From assembly GCA_046345315.1 (NCBI GenBank), contig JBKDKA010000091.1, positions 11,615-75,614 of the forward strand: 64,000 nucleotides of DNA, written 5' to 3'. The position numbers and the translations under genes are program-made. The notes beneath the pieces were generated by a model. The model was given only the letters and a program-made list of their open reading frames with translations. It ran no database searches and had not been told where the DNA came from. Origin of the DNA: F1-80-MAGs062 sp046345315. Its GTDB lineage: Bacteria > Planctomycetota > Planctomycetia > Planctomycetales > Planctomycetaceae. How positions within the stretch are numbered: position 1 is the first letter of the stretch; each line of letters begins with the position of its first letter. Positions 1-7,766 of the stretch are shown piece after piece.

Positions 1-2592
1 ACGCAGGCGGATATGCAGTTCTTCCGTTTGTCGGATCGGTTCCACAATCGGCGGAGTCAATCCCGGAACCGACTGAAGGGTCTGCTTCACCTGTTCAGAT
101 AGCTGTTGTAGCGTGTCAAGATCATCGCCATGGATTTTGATGGCGATCTGTGCATAAACACCGGACACCATGTGACTGATGAGGTGTGCCAAAGGCTGCT
201 CAACTTCCACATCCACCCCTGGAGCTTCTTCTCGAAGTTCATCGAGAAACTTTCTCAGAATTTCTTCGCGGTGAGCCTGGATGTCCGGATTCATGCTCAG
301 AATATACTCACCGGTATTCACGGGCGAAGCATGCTCATCCATTTCTGCTCGGCCGGTTCGTCGTACAAAATGCAGAATCGGCCCGTCAGGATTCTTTTCT
401 GATTTTTGCATCTGCTGCAGCTTGCGATCGATTATTCCTGACACCTGGTTGGAAGCATCCAGCGACGAACCGGGAGGCAATGTCAGATTGATCTGAACGC
501 TGCCTTCATCGAATTGAGGCAGAAAGTTGCGTCCGAGTTGTGACAGTTCCCAGCCGGCATATGCCACCATCAGCCAGGTCAGTGCCATCAGGGCAACTGG
601 GTGAGCGATGCTCAGACGAATCAGATATCCGGCAGCCCACTTGAAAGATCGAAGCAACACACCATCGTGCTCCGCGTGAGTCGCTTTCGACTGCGGCAGC
701 AGATACCAGGAGAGAACTGGCGTCACCGTCAGCGAGACAACCAGCGAGGCCAGAATCGAAACAATGTAGGCCACTCCCAGCGGTGCAAACAATCGGCCTT
801 CGACACCAGACAATGCAAAGAGCGGCAAAAACACAAGAATCACCACCGCGGTCCCGAACACGATGGCACTGCGGATTTCTTTGCTCGCTTCGTAGACCAC
901 GCGGAGAGAATGCTGAATTTGTGATTTTGAATTTTTGATTTTCGATTGGTGTGAGGTGGAATCCAGAGATCCATCAGGGTTTCCTGGCGATCCAAAATCC
1001 GCAATCGAAAATCGAAAATTATTCTCCCTCAGCCGTCGGAAGATGTTCTCGACGTCCACGATCGCGTCATCGACGAGTTCTCCCATCGCGACGGCGATTC
1101 CTCCCAGTGTCATGACGTTGATGGAAAGATGTGTGCCGGTGATGTAGCCCCAGAGGCGAAAGACCAGTGTTGTGATCACCAGCGAAAGCGGAATCGCCGT
1201 GAGTGTGATAAACGTCGTGCGGAAGTTCAGGAGAAACAGAAACAGAATGATGACAACCAGAAAGGCTCCAATCACCAGGGCTTCGCCAACATTGAAGATG
1301 CCGCGATCAATGAAGTTCTTCAGGCGAAAGAGTTCCGAGTTGATGATGATATCTGGCGGAAGCGACGCTTCAGCCTCGGCAAACGCAGCTTCGAGACTAT
1401 CTGTGAGCGACCGCGTATCCACATGCGGTTGTTTGACGACGGTGAACACAACGCCTGGATGACCGTCCACGCTGCCATCGCCACGCTTGAACTGTGGCCC
1501 TTCCACCACCTGCGCAACCTGACCGAGCAATACGGAACGTTCAGGATGGTTCTTTACTGGAACCTTGCGAAGATCTTCGAGAACTCTCCAGGCGTCCGGC
1601 CCGAGTCGCCCGAGCACCCGAATCGGACGTTCTGTTTCTCCCTGAACTGCGAATCCACCGCTCGTGTTGATGTTGCTCTGTTTAAGTGCCTCTTCCACTT
1701 CCTGCAGCGTTACGTCGTACTCAATCAGGGCTGCAGGATCGATCAGAACCTGATACTGCTTCTTGTCGCCTCCCATCAGAAACGCTTCTGCGACGCCGGT
1801 GACCTTCAGGATTCGTGGACGAACAACCCAGTCGGCTGTCGTTCGCAAAGCCATCTGGCGAGACGCCGCAGACTGGAACTCGACTTCATGTGGCCTGCCG
1901 TCGATCGTAATCGTGGCGACTCGATTTCGGTCAGTACCCTGAATGGCGTCCGAGTGCTCTGCTGCATGCCAGTCAACTCGCTCTATGTCCACAGATATCC
2001 ATGAACTGACCTGATGGCGATCTGTCGGTTTCCAGACAAGAATCTGATTCGATTGACTGCCACCGTCTTTGTTCGTGGAGCCCGAGTCAACAAGCTCAGC
2101 CATCAATTCTGTTTGCTCAATCGGAAACAGTTCACCGCCGGTCGGTCCCTTTTGTCGGTACAGGCCCGCAACGACGATCTGGCCCATAATCGACGCAGGC
2201 GGCGTCATCTGCGGCAGAATGCCCTCAGGGAGCACTCCGCCCAGCGTTGTCAGTCGTTCCTGAACAGTCTGCCGAGCCGCACGAATGTCCGTGTTCCAGT
2301 CAAACTCGATGTAGATCACATTCAGCCCGGCCGTGGACTGACTTCGGACTGCCTGAACACCACTGGCTCCCAGTAATGCAATCTCGATCGGCTGCGTGAC
2401 CAGAGTCTCGACTTCTTCCGTCGCGAGTCCCGGACATTCCGTGATGATGATGACTCGCGGCCGGTCAAGATCCGGAAAGACATCGATCGGCATCTGAGTG
2501 GCCAGATACGATCCATACACCATCAGTGCCATACTGGTGACAAGAACCAGCATGCGATATCGGAGAGCAAAACGGATGAGGAAGTTTAACAT
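1..2592 (-). CDS. czcA: CzcA/CusA-like heavy-metal RND efflux pump, C-terminus beyond window
   Basis: Inner-membrane proton-driven pump of a tripartite metal exporter. 864 codons are visible; family members are about 1030-1050 residues, so the C-terminal part lies left of the window. The start ATG (2592) opens with MLNFLIRFALRYRML, and the early porter motif DVFPDLDRPRV and TECPGLATEEVE follow. The TM4 region reads GELVDDAIVDVENIFRRL, typical of the HME family; KEIRSAIVFGT follows after a 36-residue insertion (about residues 525-560) that ordinary family members lack. The adaptor gene lies upstream on the same strand, separated by an inserted four-helix-bundle gene. No outer-membrane factor (CzcC) is seen here. 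No strong Shine-Dalgarno precedes the start, perhaps because the insertion replaced it. Metal specificity cannot be read from this fragment. Confidence 0.93.
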   Translation of the reverse strand, partial: MLNFLIRFALRYRMLVLVTSMALMVYGSYLATQMPIDVFPDLDRPRVIIITECPGLATEEVETLVTQPIEIALLGASGVQAVRSQSTAGLNVIYIEFDWNTDIRAARQTVQERLTTLGGVLPEGILPQMTPPASIMGQIVVAGLYRQKGPTGGELFPIEQTELMAELVDSGSTNKDGGSQSNQILVWKPTDRHQVSSWISVDIERVDWHAAEHSDAIQGTDRNRVATITIDGRPHEVEFQSAASRQMALRTTADWVVRPRILKVTGVAEAFLMGGDKKQYQVLIDPAALIEYDVTLQEVEEALKQSNINTSGGFAVQGETERPIRVLGRLGPDAWRVLEDLRKVPVKNHPERSVLLGQVAQVVEGPQFKRGDGSVDGHPGVVFTVVKQPHVDTRSLTDSLEAAFAEAEASLPPDIIINSELFRLKNFIDRGIFNVGEALVIGAFLVVIILFLFLLNFRTTFITLTAIPLSLVITTLVFRLWGYITGTHLSINVMTLGGIAVAMGELVDDAIVDVENIFRRLRENNFRFSIADFGSPGNPDGSLDSTSHQSKIKNSKSQIQHSLRVVYEASKEIRSAIVFGTAVVILVFLPLFALSGVEGRLFAPLGVAYIVSILASLVVSLTVTPVLSWYLLPQSKATHAEHDGVLLRSFKWAAGYLIRLSIAHPVALMALTWLMVAYAGWELSQLGRNFLPQFDEGSVQINLTLPPGSSLDASNQVSGIIDRKLQQMQKSEKNPDGPILHFVRRTGRAEMDEHASPVNTGEYILSMNPDIQAHREEILRKFLDELREEAPGVDVEVEQPLAHLISHMVSGVYAQIAIKIHGDDLDTLQQLSEQVKQTLQSVPGLTPPIVEPIRQTEELHIRLR
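930..1020. repeat. Mini-element with AT-rich inverted ends inside czcA
   Basis: Arms at 930-948 and 1002-1020 are inverted repeats matching at 18 of 19 positions, caatcgaaaatcgaaaatt against caatcgaaaatcaaaaatt, around a 53-bp spacer. The surrounding insertion (about 913-1020, 108 bp, a multiple of three) is read through in czcA as Ser/Lys/Gln/Phe-rich residues with no counterpart in RND pumps. The arms resemble those flanking the four-helix-bundle gene at 2650-3009. Confidence 0.75.
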
Positions 2593-2595
2593 TTT

Positions 2596-3066
2596 GGAGT
2601 TTCGATTTTGGATTTTGGATTGGTGGGCCGAGTCACCGTTAGAGGATCCTCAATCTTTGATCCTGGATTGGGCTGTTTTATGGGAGGCCACCATAATGGC
2701 GGTGAGTTCGTTGGCTTCGATCAGAAGCGGCTCGACGAGTGCCTTCTTCATCAACTCGCTATCGATGATCAGCTCGAGCCAGTAGCCACATTCGTCAGCT
2801 TCTTCAACGACGATGCCTAGTTTGGCTACGAACTCCGGTTTCGATCGGCCCCGACATGCAGCCCGATAGTTCGCCCCCACTGATGTGGCCGAGCGAACCA
2901 GTTGAGTCCCAATAGTTCTTCCGACGGAAGTTTCGGGCAGAGCTTCCACGAGTTTCATCACTCTCAGGGCAAACGTCTTCGTCCGCTTTTTCAGTTCCAT
3001 CTCATCCATGTCATTCGCCCTGATTAACTGCCCTCAAATCCGAAAACAAAAATCGAAAACCCAAAC
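2596..3066 (-). mobile_element. Candidate insertion carrying a four-helix-bundle gene
   Basis: A segment between the adaptor and pump genes of one operon. Its left end (2600-2622) has tttcgattttggattttgg and its right end (3035-3065) the roughly complementary caaatccgaaaac plus aatcgaaaaccc, so the gene inside is bracketed by imperfect AT-rich inverted repeats of the type seen inside czcA. Without it, the adaptor stop and pump start would nearly abut. No transposase is encoded, so the mode of movement is unknown; being an insertion is inferred from position and repeats. Confidence 0.55.
2650..3009 (-). CDS. Four-helix-bundle protein (S23/IVS family, TIGR02436-like)
   Basis: 119 residues, helical throughout, with the family pattern: N-terminal MELKKRTKTFALRVMKLVEAL, a central GTQLVRSATSVGANYRAA, then EFVAKLGIVVEEADECGYWLE. 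The family is known from open reading frames in 23S rRNA intervening sequences of Leptospira and Coxiella and is related to Avd of diversity-generating retroelements; its biochemical role is unclear. Start ATG 3009 is used; ATG 3000 (MELKKRT) is equally possible. The C-terminal codons run into the AT-rich repeat. It interrupts the RND operon and has no evident link with metal export, so it is probably a passenger of the insertion. No reverse transcriptase is seen nearby. Confidence 0.85.
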   Translation of the reverse strand: MDEMELKKRTKTFALRVMKLVEALPETSVGRTIGTQLVRSATSVGANYRAACRGRSKPEFVAKLGIVVEEADECGYWLELIIDSELMKKALVEPLLIEANELTAIMVASHKTAQSRIKD

Positions 3067-3067
3067 T

Positions 3068-4471
3068 TCAATGCGCCTCATGCACCGTTCCATCAGCGTG
3101 GACATGAACGTCTGCGCGAATCCCGCTGGCCGCCTGAGCTTTCAGGACTCGATTCAGCGACGCGGCTGCGCTTTGGGCAAGGTATCGTCCTGGTTTCACG
3201 CTGCCGTCGTTGGAGAGAACGACGTGCAGGCGATCTTCGTAAAGCACATGGACGGGCAGGCGATTGAACAGGTCACCATTCTGCTGAAAGACGTAGGCTT
3301 CCGGCCCTTCTCGAACAACTGCCGCAGAAGGCAGCAAAAGCACATTCTTCAGTTCTTCGACAGGCACCTGAAGCCGAACACGCTGACCGGGGCGAAAACG
3401 CCAGACGATGAACGTCTGATTGTCTTTGTTGTATGCTCGCGACTGATTGAGGAATGGAATGAAGAAGTTGAACGTACGAGTTTCGGTATCGATCGCATTT
3501 GCAAGGTGCCGAATCTCCAGTGTCTGGTCAAATACCGGCCAGTCGGCCTGATCATCCTCAGAAAAACTGCAGCGAATCGGCCAGTTGTTTTCCGCAGCCC
3601 TGGCGAGCAATGAAGCCTCTCGCTTAAACGCATGACCTTCAATGAACAGTGCCTGATGATTCGCCAGAATCGACAGTAGTTGGCCCGCCTGGACCTGCTG
3701 ACCCAATTCGACATTCAGTTCCTGCACCTCGTACGCGATTCCGTCAGCAGTGCTGCCTGTAACCTGAAACGCCACAGGCTGAATCTTTCGGGGGTTTTCT
3801 GTGTGATCAACGACAGGTGGAGCGACAACTTCGATCGTGGAAACGAATGTTCCGTCGGCAACACTCCTGATCTGCTCAGGATTCAGGCCACGCGTCAGCA
3901 GGTCCTGCTGATACGACTGAATCAAGGCCTTTTGTCGTCGAAGCTGATTGTCGAGCTCAATCAGCCGGGCTTCAGGGACTCCACCTGATTTCACGAGTCC
4001 CTCAAGCCTTGCATGTTGCTCCGTAATCAGTTGAATTTCCCGAGTGGCCCTGAACAGTTCTGACTGCGTATTCTGCAGATACTCACTAAAGAGTCTCAAA
4101 GTAAACAGGCGATCCCCGGGCTTGACCGTATCGCCGGGAAACGCATGAACCTGCGTGACGACGCCCACCGCCGGTGACGTCACACCTCGATCCGAATATC
4201 CCGGCCGATCCACGATCTCCCCCGGTACTTCGATGGTTCGCCAATACACCTGCGGCTTCGCCGGCCTCGAAACCAGCCCGAGGTTTTTTCGAGCCTGCTC
4301 AGTCATCCTGAGCGTTTTCACTTCCTGGACTGGCGGAGCGGCCATCTCTTTCTGAGACTGCGTAACGCTCTTCGACGGCAGTAGTTTCGACCATGAATTG
4401 CGAGTCAGATATGTGGCGATTCCCACAAGGAAAAGAACGCCAACGAAGGAGATGGATTTTGCGACGCGCAT
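3068..4471 (-). CDS. czcB: CzcB/CusB-like periplasmic adaptor of RND metal exporter
   Basis: 467 residues. An N-terminal membrane anchor (about residues 7-24) is followed by a barrel-sandwich/lipoyl half-motif (GVVTQVHAFPGDTVKPGDRL), a helical hairpin (about 130-195), the second half (ELNVELGQQVQAGQLL) and beta-barrel/membrane-proximal domains. The tail is His-rich (HVHADGTVHEAH), a possible metal-binding end. It bridges the inner-membrane pump to an outer-membrane channel. The start ATG has aaggtgtc just upstream. The pump gene lies downstream on the same strand, and the His-rich exported protein gene lies 183 bp upstream. Confidence 0.92.
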   Translation of the reverse strand: MRVAKSISFVGVLFLVGIATYLTRNSWSKLLPSKSVTQSQKEMAAPPVQEVKTLRMTEQARKNLGLVSRPAKPQVYWRTIEVPGEIVDRPGYSDRGVTSPAVGVVTQVHAFPGDTVKPGDRLFTLRLFSEYLQNTQSELFRATREIQLITEQHARLEGLVKSGGVPEARLIELDNQLRRQKALIQSYQQDLLTRGLNPEQIRSVADGTFVSTIEVVAPPVVDHTENPRKIQPVAFQVTGSTADGIAYEVQELNVELGQQVQAGQLLSILANHQALFIEGHAFKREASLLARAAENNWPIRCSFSEDDQADWPVFDQTLEIRHLANAIDTETRTFNFFIPFLNQSRAYNKDNQTFIVWRFRPGQRVRLQVPVEELKNVLLLPSAAVVREGPEAYVFQQNGDLFNRLPVHVLYEDRLHVVLSNDGSVKPGRYLAQSAAASLNRVLKAQAASGIRADVHVHADGTVHEAH

Positions 4472-4654
4472 GTTGACACCTTGAGACAGAGCGGGAAGCG
4501 AGCAGTTTGCTCACGGCGGTTGAGCGGTCAGATGGCTACGCATCGGTAACGCGCTCGGACTGAAGAAGAATGTTTGATCGCGGTTGATGCCGCGTCCAGA
4601 ATCGGCAGCGTCAGCGGCAGTACTTCAGTGCTGCTGATGACGGCCTTTCAAGGG

Positions 4655-5113
4655 CTAACAGCGGATTGAGAGGTCGCGCAAGTAAAGCGGAGTGCGCGCA
4701 CTGCTCCATCGACGAGGCGCATCAGGCCAACCGTCAACAGCAGAGAAGGCTTCTGGTTGAACAACCCCGACGACATTGACGGCCAGCTCCAGCAGCATGA
4801 AGTCCAGTGTTTTGGCAGCCCTGGAACGATGGAGCATCGATATGACAGGATCCGCATAAAAGAAGGCGTCGGAATCATGCCACGGAGACTGAACACCCGA
4901 AACGGTCGGCAACATCGGTGCATCATCATGATGATGGTGATCTGCAGAGTGTTGATGGGATCCATGAGAATGTGAGCCGTGCACATGAAAGTGCGGTCGT
5001 CCGGAATGCGATTCTGAGTGACTCAATGCGATTCCGAAATGCGAATGGACCGCGCACAGACCCTGAGAGGTCAAAATCATCACCATCAGGATTATCGGCA
5101 GGATGCAGCGCAT
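4655..5113 (-). CDS. Small exported His-rich protein, probable metal binder
   Basis: About 152 residues. A signal peptide (MRCILPIILMVMILTSQGLCA) leads into a His/Ser-rich segment with clusters such as HVHGSHSHGSHQHSADHHHH (residues about 40-70), then a less biased C-terminal half. ATG 5113 is preferred over the in-frame GTG 5128 because it puts a compact signal peptide first. It is the first gene after a sigma70-like promoter and lies directly upstream of the adaptor and pump, so a periplasmic Zn/Cu/Ni/Co buffering or delivery role is inferred from composition and context. I do not recognise a named family. The gene may be translated together with czcB. Confidence 0.72.
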   Translation of the reverse strand: MRCILPIILMVMILTSQGLCAVHSHFGIALSHSESHSGRPHFHVHGSHSHGSHQHSADHHHHDDAPMLPTVSGVQSPWHDSDAFFYADPVISMLHRSRAAKTLDFMLLELAVNVVGVVQPEAFSAVDGWPDAPRRWSSARTPLYLRDLSIRC

Positions 5114-5150
5114 GTGGTCTCTCGGCACGCTTTACAGGCAACACTTTGGA

Positions 5151-5179
5151 ATAGTAGGTTGTACATCTTTTCCTGCCAA
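5151..5179 (-). promoter_or_regulatory. Sigma70-like promoter of the metal-efflux operon
   Basis: On the minus strand, TTGGCA (5179-5174) and TACTAT (5156-5151) are separated by exactly 17 bp. Transcription would start near 5144, about 30 nt before the ATG at 5113. The 17-bp spacing does not suggest the 19-20 bp arrangement typical of MerR control. Confidence 0.55.
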
Positions 5180-5566
5180 GTGCCTTTATTGAATCGGGGG
5201 CATGCGAAGTTCGCCCCGCTCCCCCCATTTTTGTCACGTTTCTCGACAATAGTCTGTGTTGGCAAGATTCAAGGCAAACTGCGTCCCGCCGGGCGCTGCA
5301 CCACTCCCATCGCTCGATCAGACGATGACGATACTCGCGAAGCGCGTTGGCAATTGTTTTCAAGTACCGATTGAAGACAGGAACGATCTGGAAGTTACAG
5401 GCGACTTCACGCGATTCAACCGGACGTCGCCGATTCGTCTGATGACTGATGAATGAAACGCGTCCGGTGACAACGGTTGTTTTCCTGCAGTGCCGGTTCA
5501 AGCGCGAGCAGAACGAGAATTCCTCGGGGCGGCGGGCTTTCGGAAGGCAAAAATGAAAAACTGCAC

Positions 5567-5595
5567 TTGCCTAGGTATCTGTTGCAACATATAAA
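5567..5595 (+). promoter_or_regulatory. marR promoter with palindromic operator
   Basis: TTGCCT (5567-5572) and TATAAA (5590-5595) are 17 bp apart. The spacer holds the perfect palindrome TGTTGCAACA (5580-5589) within TATCTGTTGCAACATATA (5576-5593). Predicted transcription starts close to the ATG at 5602, so the mRNA may be leaderless or nearly so. A related sequence lies before yceI, consistent with an autoregulating MarR protein. Confidence 0.55.
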
Positions 5596-5601
5596 TGAAG
5601 C

Positions 5602-6093
5602 ATGGACACGAAGAAGTCTCAGTTTGTGGAGGGTCTTGCTGCAGAAATCGGCATGCGGAAGCCGTTTCGGCTTCCGGCCGAGGAAGCGTTTCTGAATATT
5701 GTCCGAACACATTCGGTGCTGATATCCCGCGGTGAGAAACTCTTCCGGGAACATGGGATCAGCGGTCCGCAGTACAACGTGCTTCGAATACTTCGCGGGC
5801 ATGGGACTCCGGTTTCAGTCTATCAGATTGCTCCCGAAATGGTGACTCCCAGCCCGGATATGCCCCGACTGGTCGAACGGCTTGAAGCAGCACAACTTGT
5901 CACAAAAACACGTTGCGTGAACGATCGCAGAATTGTCTGGGTGGAACTCACGAAAGAGGGCAGGACGCTTCTCAGGAAGCTTGACGAGCCGCTCGCCGAG
6001 CTTCACAGACTTCAGCTTGGCCATATGACTGACGACGAATTGAAATCCCTGAGTGCACTTCTGTACCGGGCACGTCACCCGGAACAGGAGTGA
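5602..6093 (+). CDS. MarR-family winged-helix transcriptional regulator
   Basis: 163 residues. The MarR fold is recognisable: a dimerisation helix (residues about 25-50), the core HTH with GISGPQYNVLRILRGHG, a recognition region (YQIAPEMVTPSPDMPRLVERLE), and the wing with DRRIVWVELTKEGRTLL. Such proteins repress their own and neighbouring genes and release DNA on binding phenolics, quinones or oxidants. The ligand cannot be inferred; the single Cys, in the wing (TRCVNDRR), might be redox-active but this is speculative. Downstream are yceI, a membrane-protein gene and an extradiol dioxygenase on the same strand, which fits a stress or aromatic response. No clear Shine-Dalgarno is present. Confidence 0.88.
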   Translation: MDTKKSQFVEGLAAEIGMRKPFRLPAEEAFLNIVRTHSVLISRGEKLFREHGISGPQYNVLRILRGHGTPVSVYQIAPEMVTPSPDMPRLVERLEAAQLVTKTRCVNDRRIVWVELTKEGRTLLRKLDEPLAELHRLQLGHMTDDELKSLSALLYRARHPEQE

Positions 6094-6111
6094 ATCTCTT
6101 TTTTGGGCAGA

Positions 6112-6130
6112 TATCTGTTGGAACAGAGAT
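6112..6130 (+). promoter_or_regulatory. Candidate MarR operator upstream of yceI
   Basis: TATCTGTTGGAACAGAGAT shares TATCTGTTG-N-AACA with the operator in the marR promoter and is itself imperfectly palindromic. It lies 34-52 bp before the yceI start, where a repressor could block transcription of yceI and the following genes. Confidence 0.45.
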
Positions 6131-6163
6131 CTGTCAGTAATCCTGTTTAAGAAAAGGAACGTT

Positions 6164-6742
6164 ATGAACCTGACTCGATCTGCGACCGCGCTGTTTCTTG
6201 CCCTGGGGTTGAGCTTGTCGCCGGCAGTGCTTGCTGATGAGTACCTGCTGGATGATCAGCACACCTCAATCGTCTTCGCAACCAACCATTTCGGGCTGAG
6301 CAACACGTACGGAATGTTCGGGAAGTATGCCGGCAGCTTCTCGGTGAATATGGCTGATCCCGGTGCGGCGAAATTTCAGATTGAGATCGACGCTGCCAGC
6401 CTGGATACAAAATCAGAGAAGCGTGATGAACACCTGCGAGGACCTGACTTCTTTGATGTGAAGCAGTTCCCGCAGATTACATTCGTCAGCACATCAGTTG
6501 CTCCCGGTAAGGATGACAAGTCACTGAAAGTGACCGGAGATCTGACTCTTCACGGCGAAACAAAGGAAATCGTCATTCAACTGACGAAGACCGGTGAGGG
6601 AAAAGGCCCTTATGGCGATGATCGTATCGGGTTTTCGGGGCGTTTCGTTGTCAAGCGTTCGAAGTTCGGGATGACAACGCTTGTTCCCCAGGTCGGTGAC
6701 GATGTGAATGTTCTGATCAGCATTGAAGGGATCAGACAGTGA
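6164..6742 (+). CDS. yceI: YceI-family periplasmic lipid-binding-like protein
   Basis: 192 residues. A signal peptide ending VLA-DEY precedes the YceI beta-barrel (about residues 24-190), with the family signatures DDQHTSIVFATNHFGLS near the N-terminus, LRGPDFFDVKQFPQITF in the middle, and GDLTLHGETKEIVIQL later. Family members bind isoprenoid or amphiphilic lipids in the periplasm and are commonly stress- or base-induced. The start ATG 6164 follows aagaaaagg. The next gene starts on GTG 6739, overlapping the stop by 4 bp, so the two are probably translationally coupled. A MarR-type operator lies just upstream. Confidence 0.9.
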   Translation: MNLTRSATALFLALGLSLSPAVLADEYLLDDQHTSIVFATNHFGLSNTYGMFGKYAGSFSVNMADPGAAKFQIEIDAASLDTKSEKRDEHLRGPDFFDVKQFPQITFVSTSVAPGKDDKSLKVTGDLTLHGETKEIVIQLTKTGEGKGPYGDDRIGFSGRFVVKRSKFGMTTLVPQVGDDVNVLISIEGIRQ

Positions 6743-7548
6743 CCACATTCTCAATCGCCGTCAGCAGTGTAGTGGCGTTGTGCTGCGGTCTGGTGTGCGG
6801 GCGTTGCCTTCGCGGTGTCCGCGCAGGCAGCGCTCTCGCGCTTTCATTGGCTGTCGCTGTCGGGCTGTTGCTGCTGCGTTCTGCAGGATTCGATGACCTG
6901 CTGCGAATCATCCATCCGAAAGTGGCTGCGGACTGGCTGCCGGCAATTGTGCTCCTTGCAGCATTCAGCAACATGATCCGCCAGGCATCATTCCGGGTTG
7001 TCGCAGCTCTGGTCCTCGCGGCTTTCGTTCCAATGCGGCTCCTGTGGGGCAGCGTCTATTTCCGACCGGATCACCTCAGCGCTTCCGTCGTGCTCTGTGT
7101 CGTTCCCTGGTTCGCTGTTCTGGCAGTCTCTTTACTGTTCGTTGACGAAGTTCCGCAGAAACGAATGAGCTGGAGAACGTTCGTCTGGGGGGCCGGCATT
7201 GCCGTCACAGCGGCGACGATCGCATCAACGGGAAGTCTGACCTACGGAGCTGCGACGGGTGTTTGTGGCGTCGCGACTCTGGGTGTATTGCTTTCCGCAT
7301 CTCGAATCCCGAATCTGGCTGCTTTCCCGATCGTCTGTCTGATCGGGCTTTCCACCTCGTACTCAGAACTGCCGATACTGACATCCGGACTTTTGTTTTC
7401 TGTATGGCTGAGCTTACTGGCCGGCGAGAGAATCACATCGGATCGATTCGTCAGTTTTACCCGAGCCGCGGCGATGTCAGCACTGTTTCTTGCGGGCTTG
7501 ATTACGTTCATGCAGCTGAAGGACTCTCGCGGGACCGTCGGCGGATGA
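6739..7548 (+). CDS. Multi-pass membrane protein, function unknown
   Basis: 269 residues, almost entirely hydrophobic, with about eight predicted membrane spans (for example residues 2-22, 30-47, 65-82, 84-100, 112-134, 143-165, 170-190, 225-262). I recognise no family motif. GTG 6739 overlaps the yceI stop codon, so expression is likely coupled to yceI and under the same MarR control. In other bacteria YceI genes often neighbour cytochrome b561-like membrane proteins, but the paired haem-ligand histidines of that family are not apparent here, so that label is not applied. Confidence 0.75.
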   Translation: MTTFSIAVSSVVALCCGLVCGRCLRGVRAGSALALSLAVAVGLLLLRSAGFDDLLRIIHPKVAADWLPAIVLLAAFSNMIRQASFRVVAALVLAAFVPMRLLWGSVYFRPDHLSASVVLCVVPWFAVLAVSLLFVDEVPQKRMSWRTFVWGAGIAVTAATIASTGSLTYGAATGVCGVATLGVLLSASRIPNLAAFPIVCLIGLSTSYSELPILTSGLLFSVWLSLLAGERITSDRFVSFTRAAAMSALFLAGLITFMQLKDSRGTVGG

Positions 7549-7766
7549 GGTGCTGCGTCACTTCCGTACGGTGGCGAACGCAGTGGTGGTCCGCCGAGCG
7601 AACTGGTGCCTCCGCATGTTTCAGCAGGATCGGCGGCCGGAATCTCCGCGACGGAATCCAGCTCCGATTCAGACTCGTCGAACACAGATGATCCATTCGA
7701 CGGGCTCAGCACAGAGTAAGAGATGTTCCTGAAATCATGGAAGGTCTTCATTGAGGAATGTTTAGG

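Noticed and set aside
601..2376. Plus-strand open frames across the first 2.4 kb
   Set aside because: They are antisense to the czcA-like gene, whose minus-strand translation is clearly the conserved pump.
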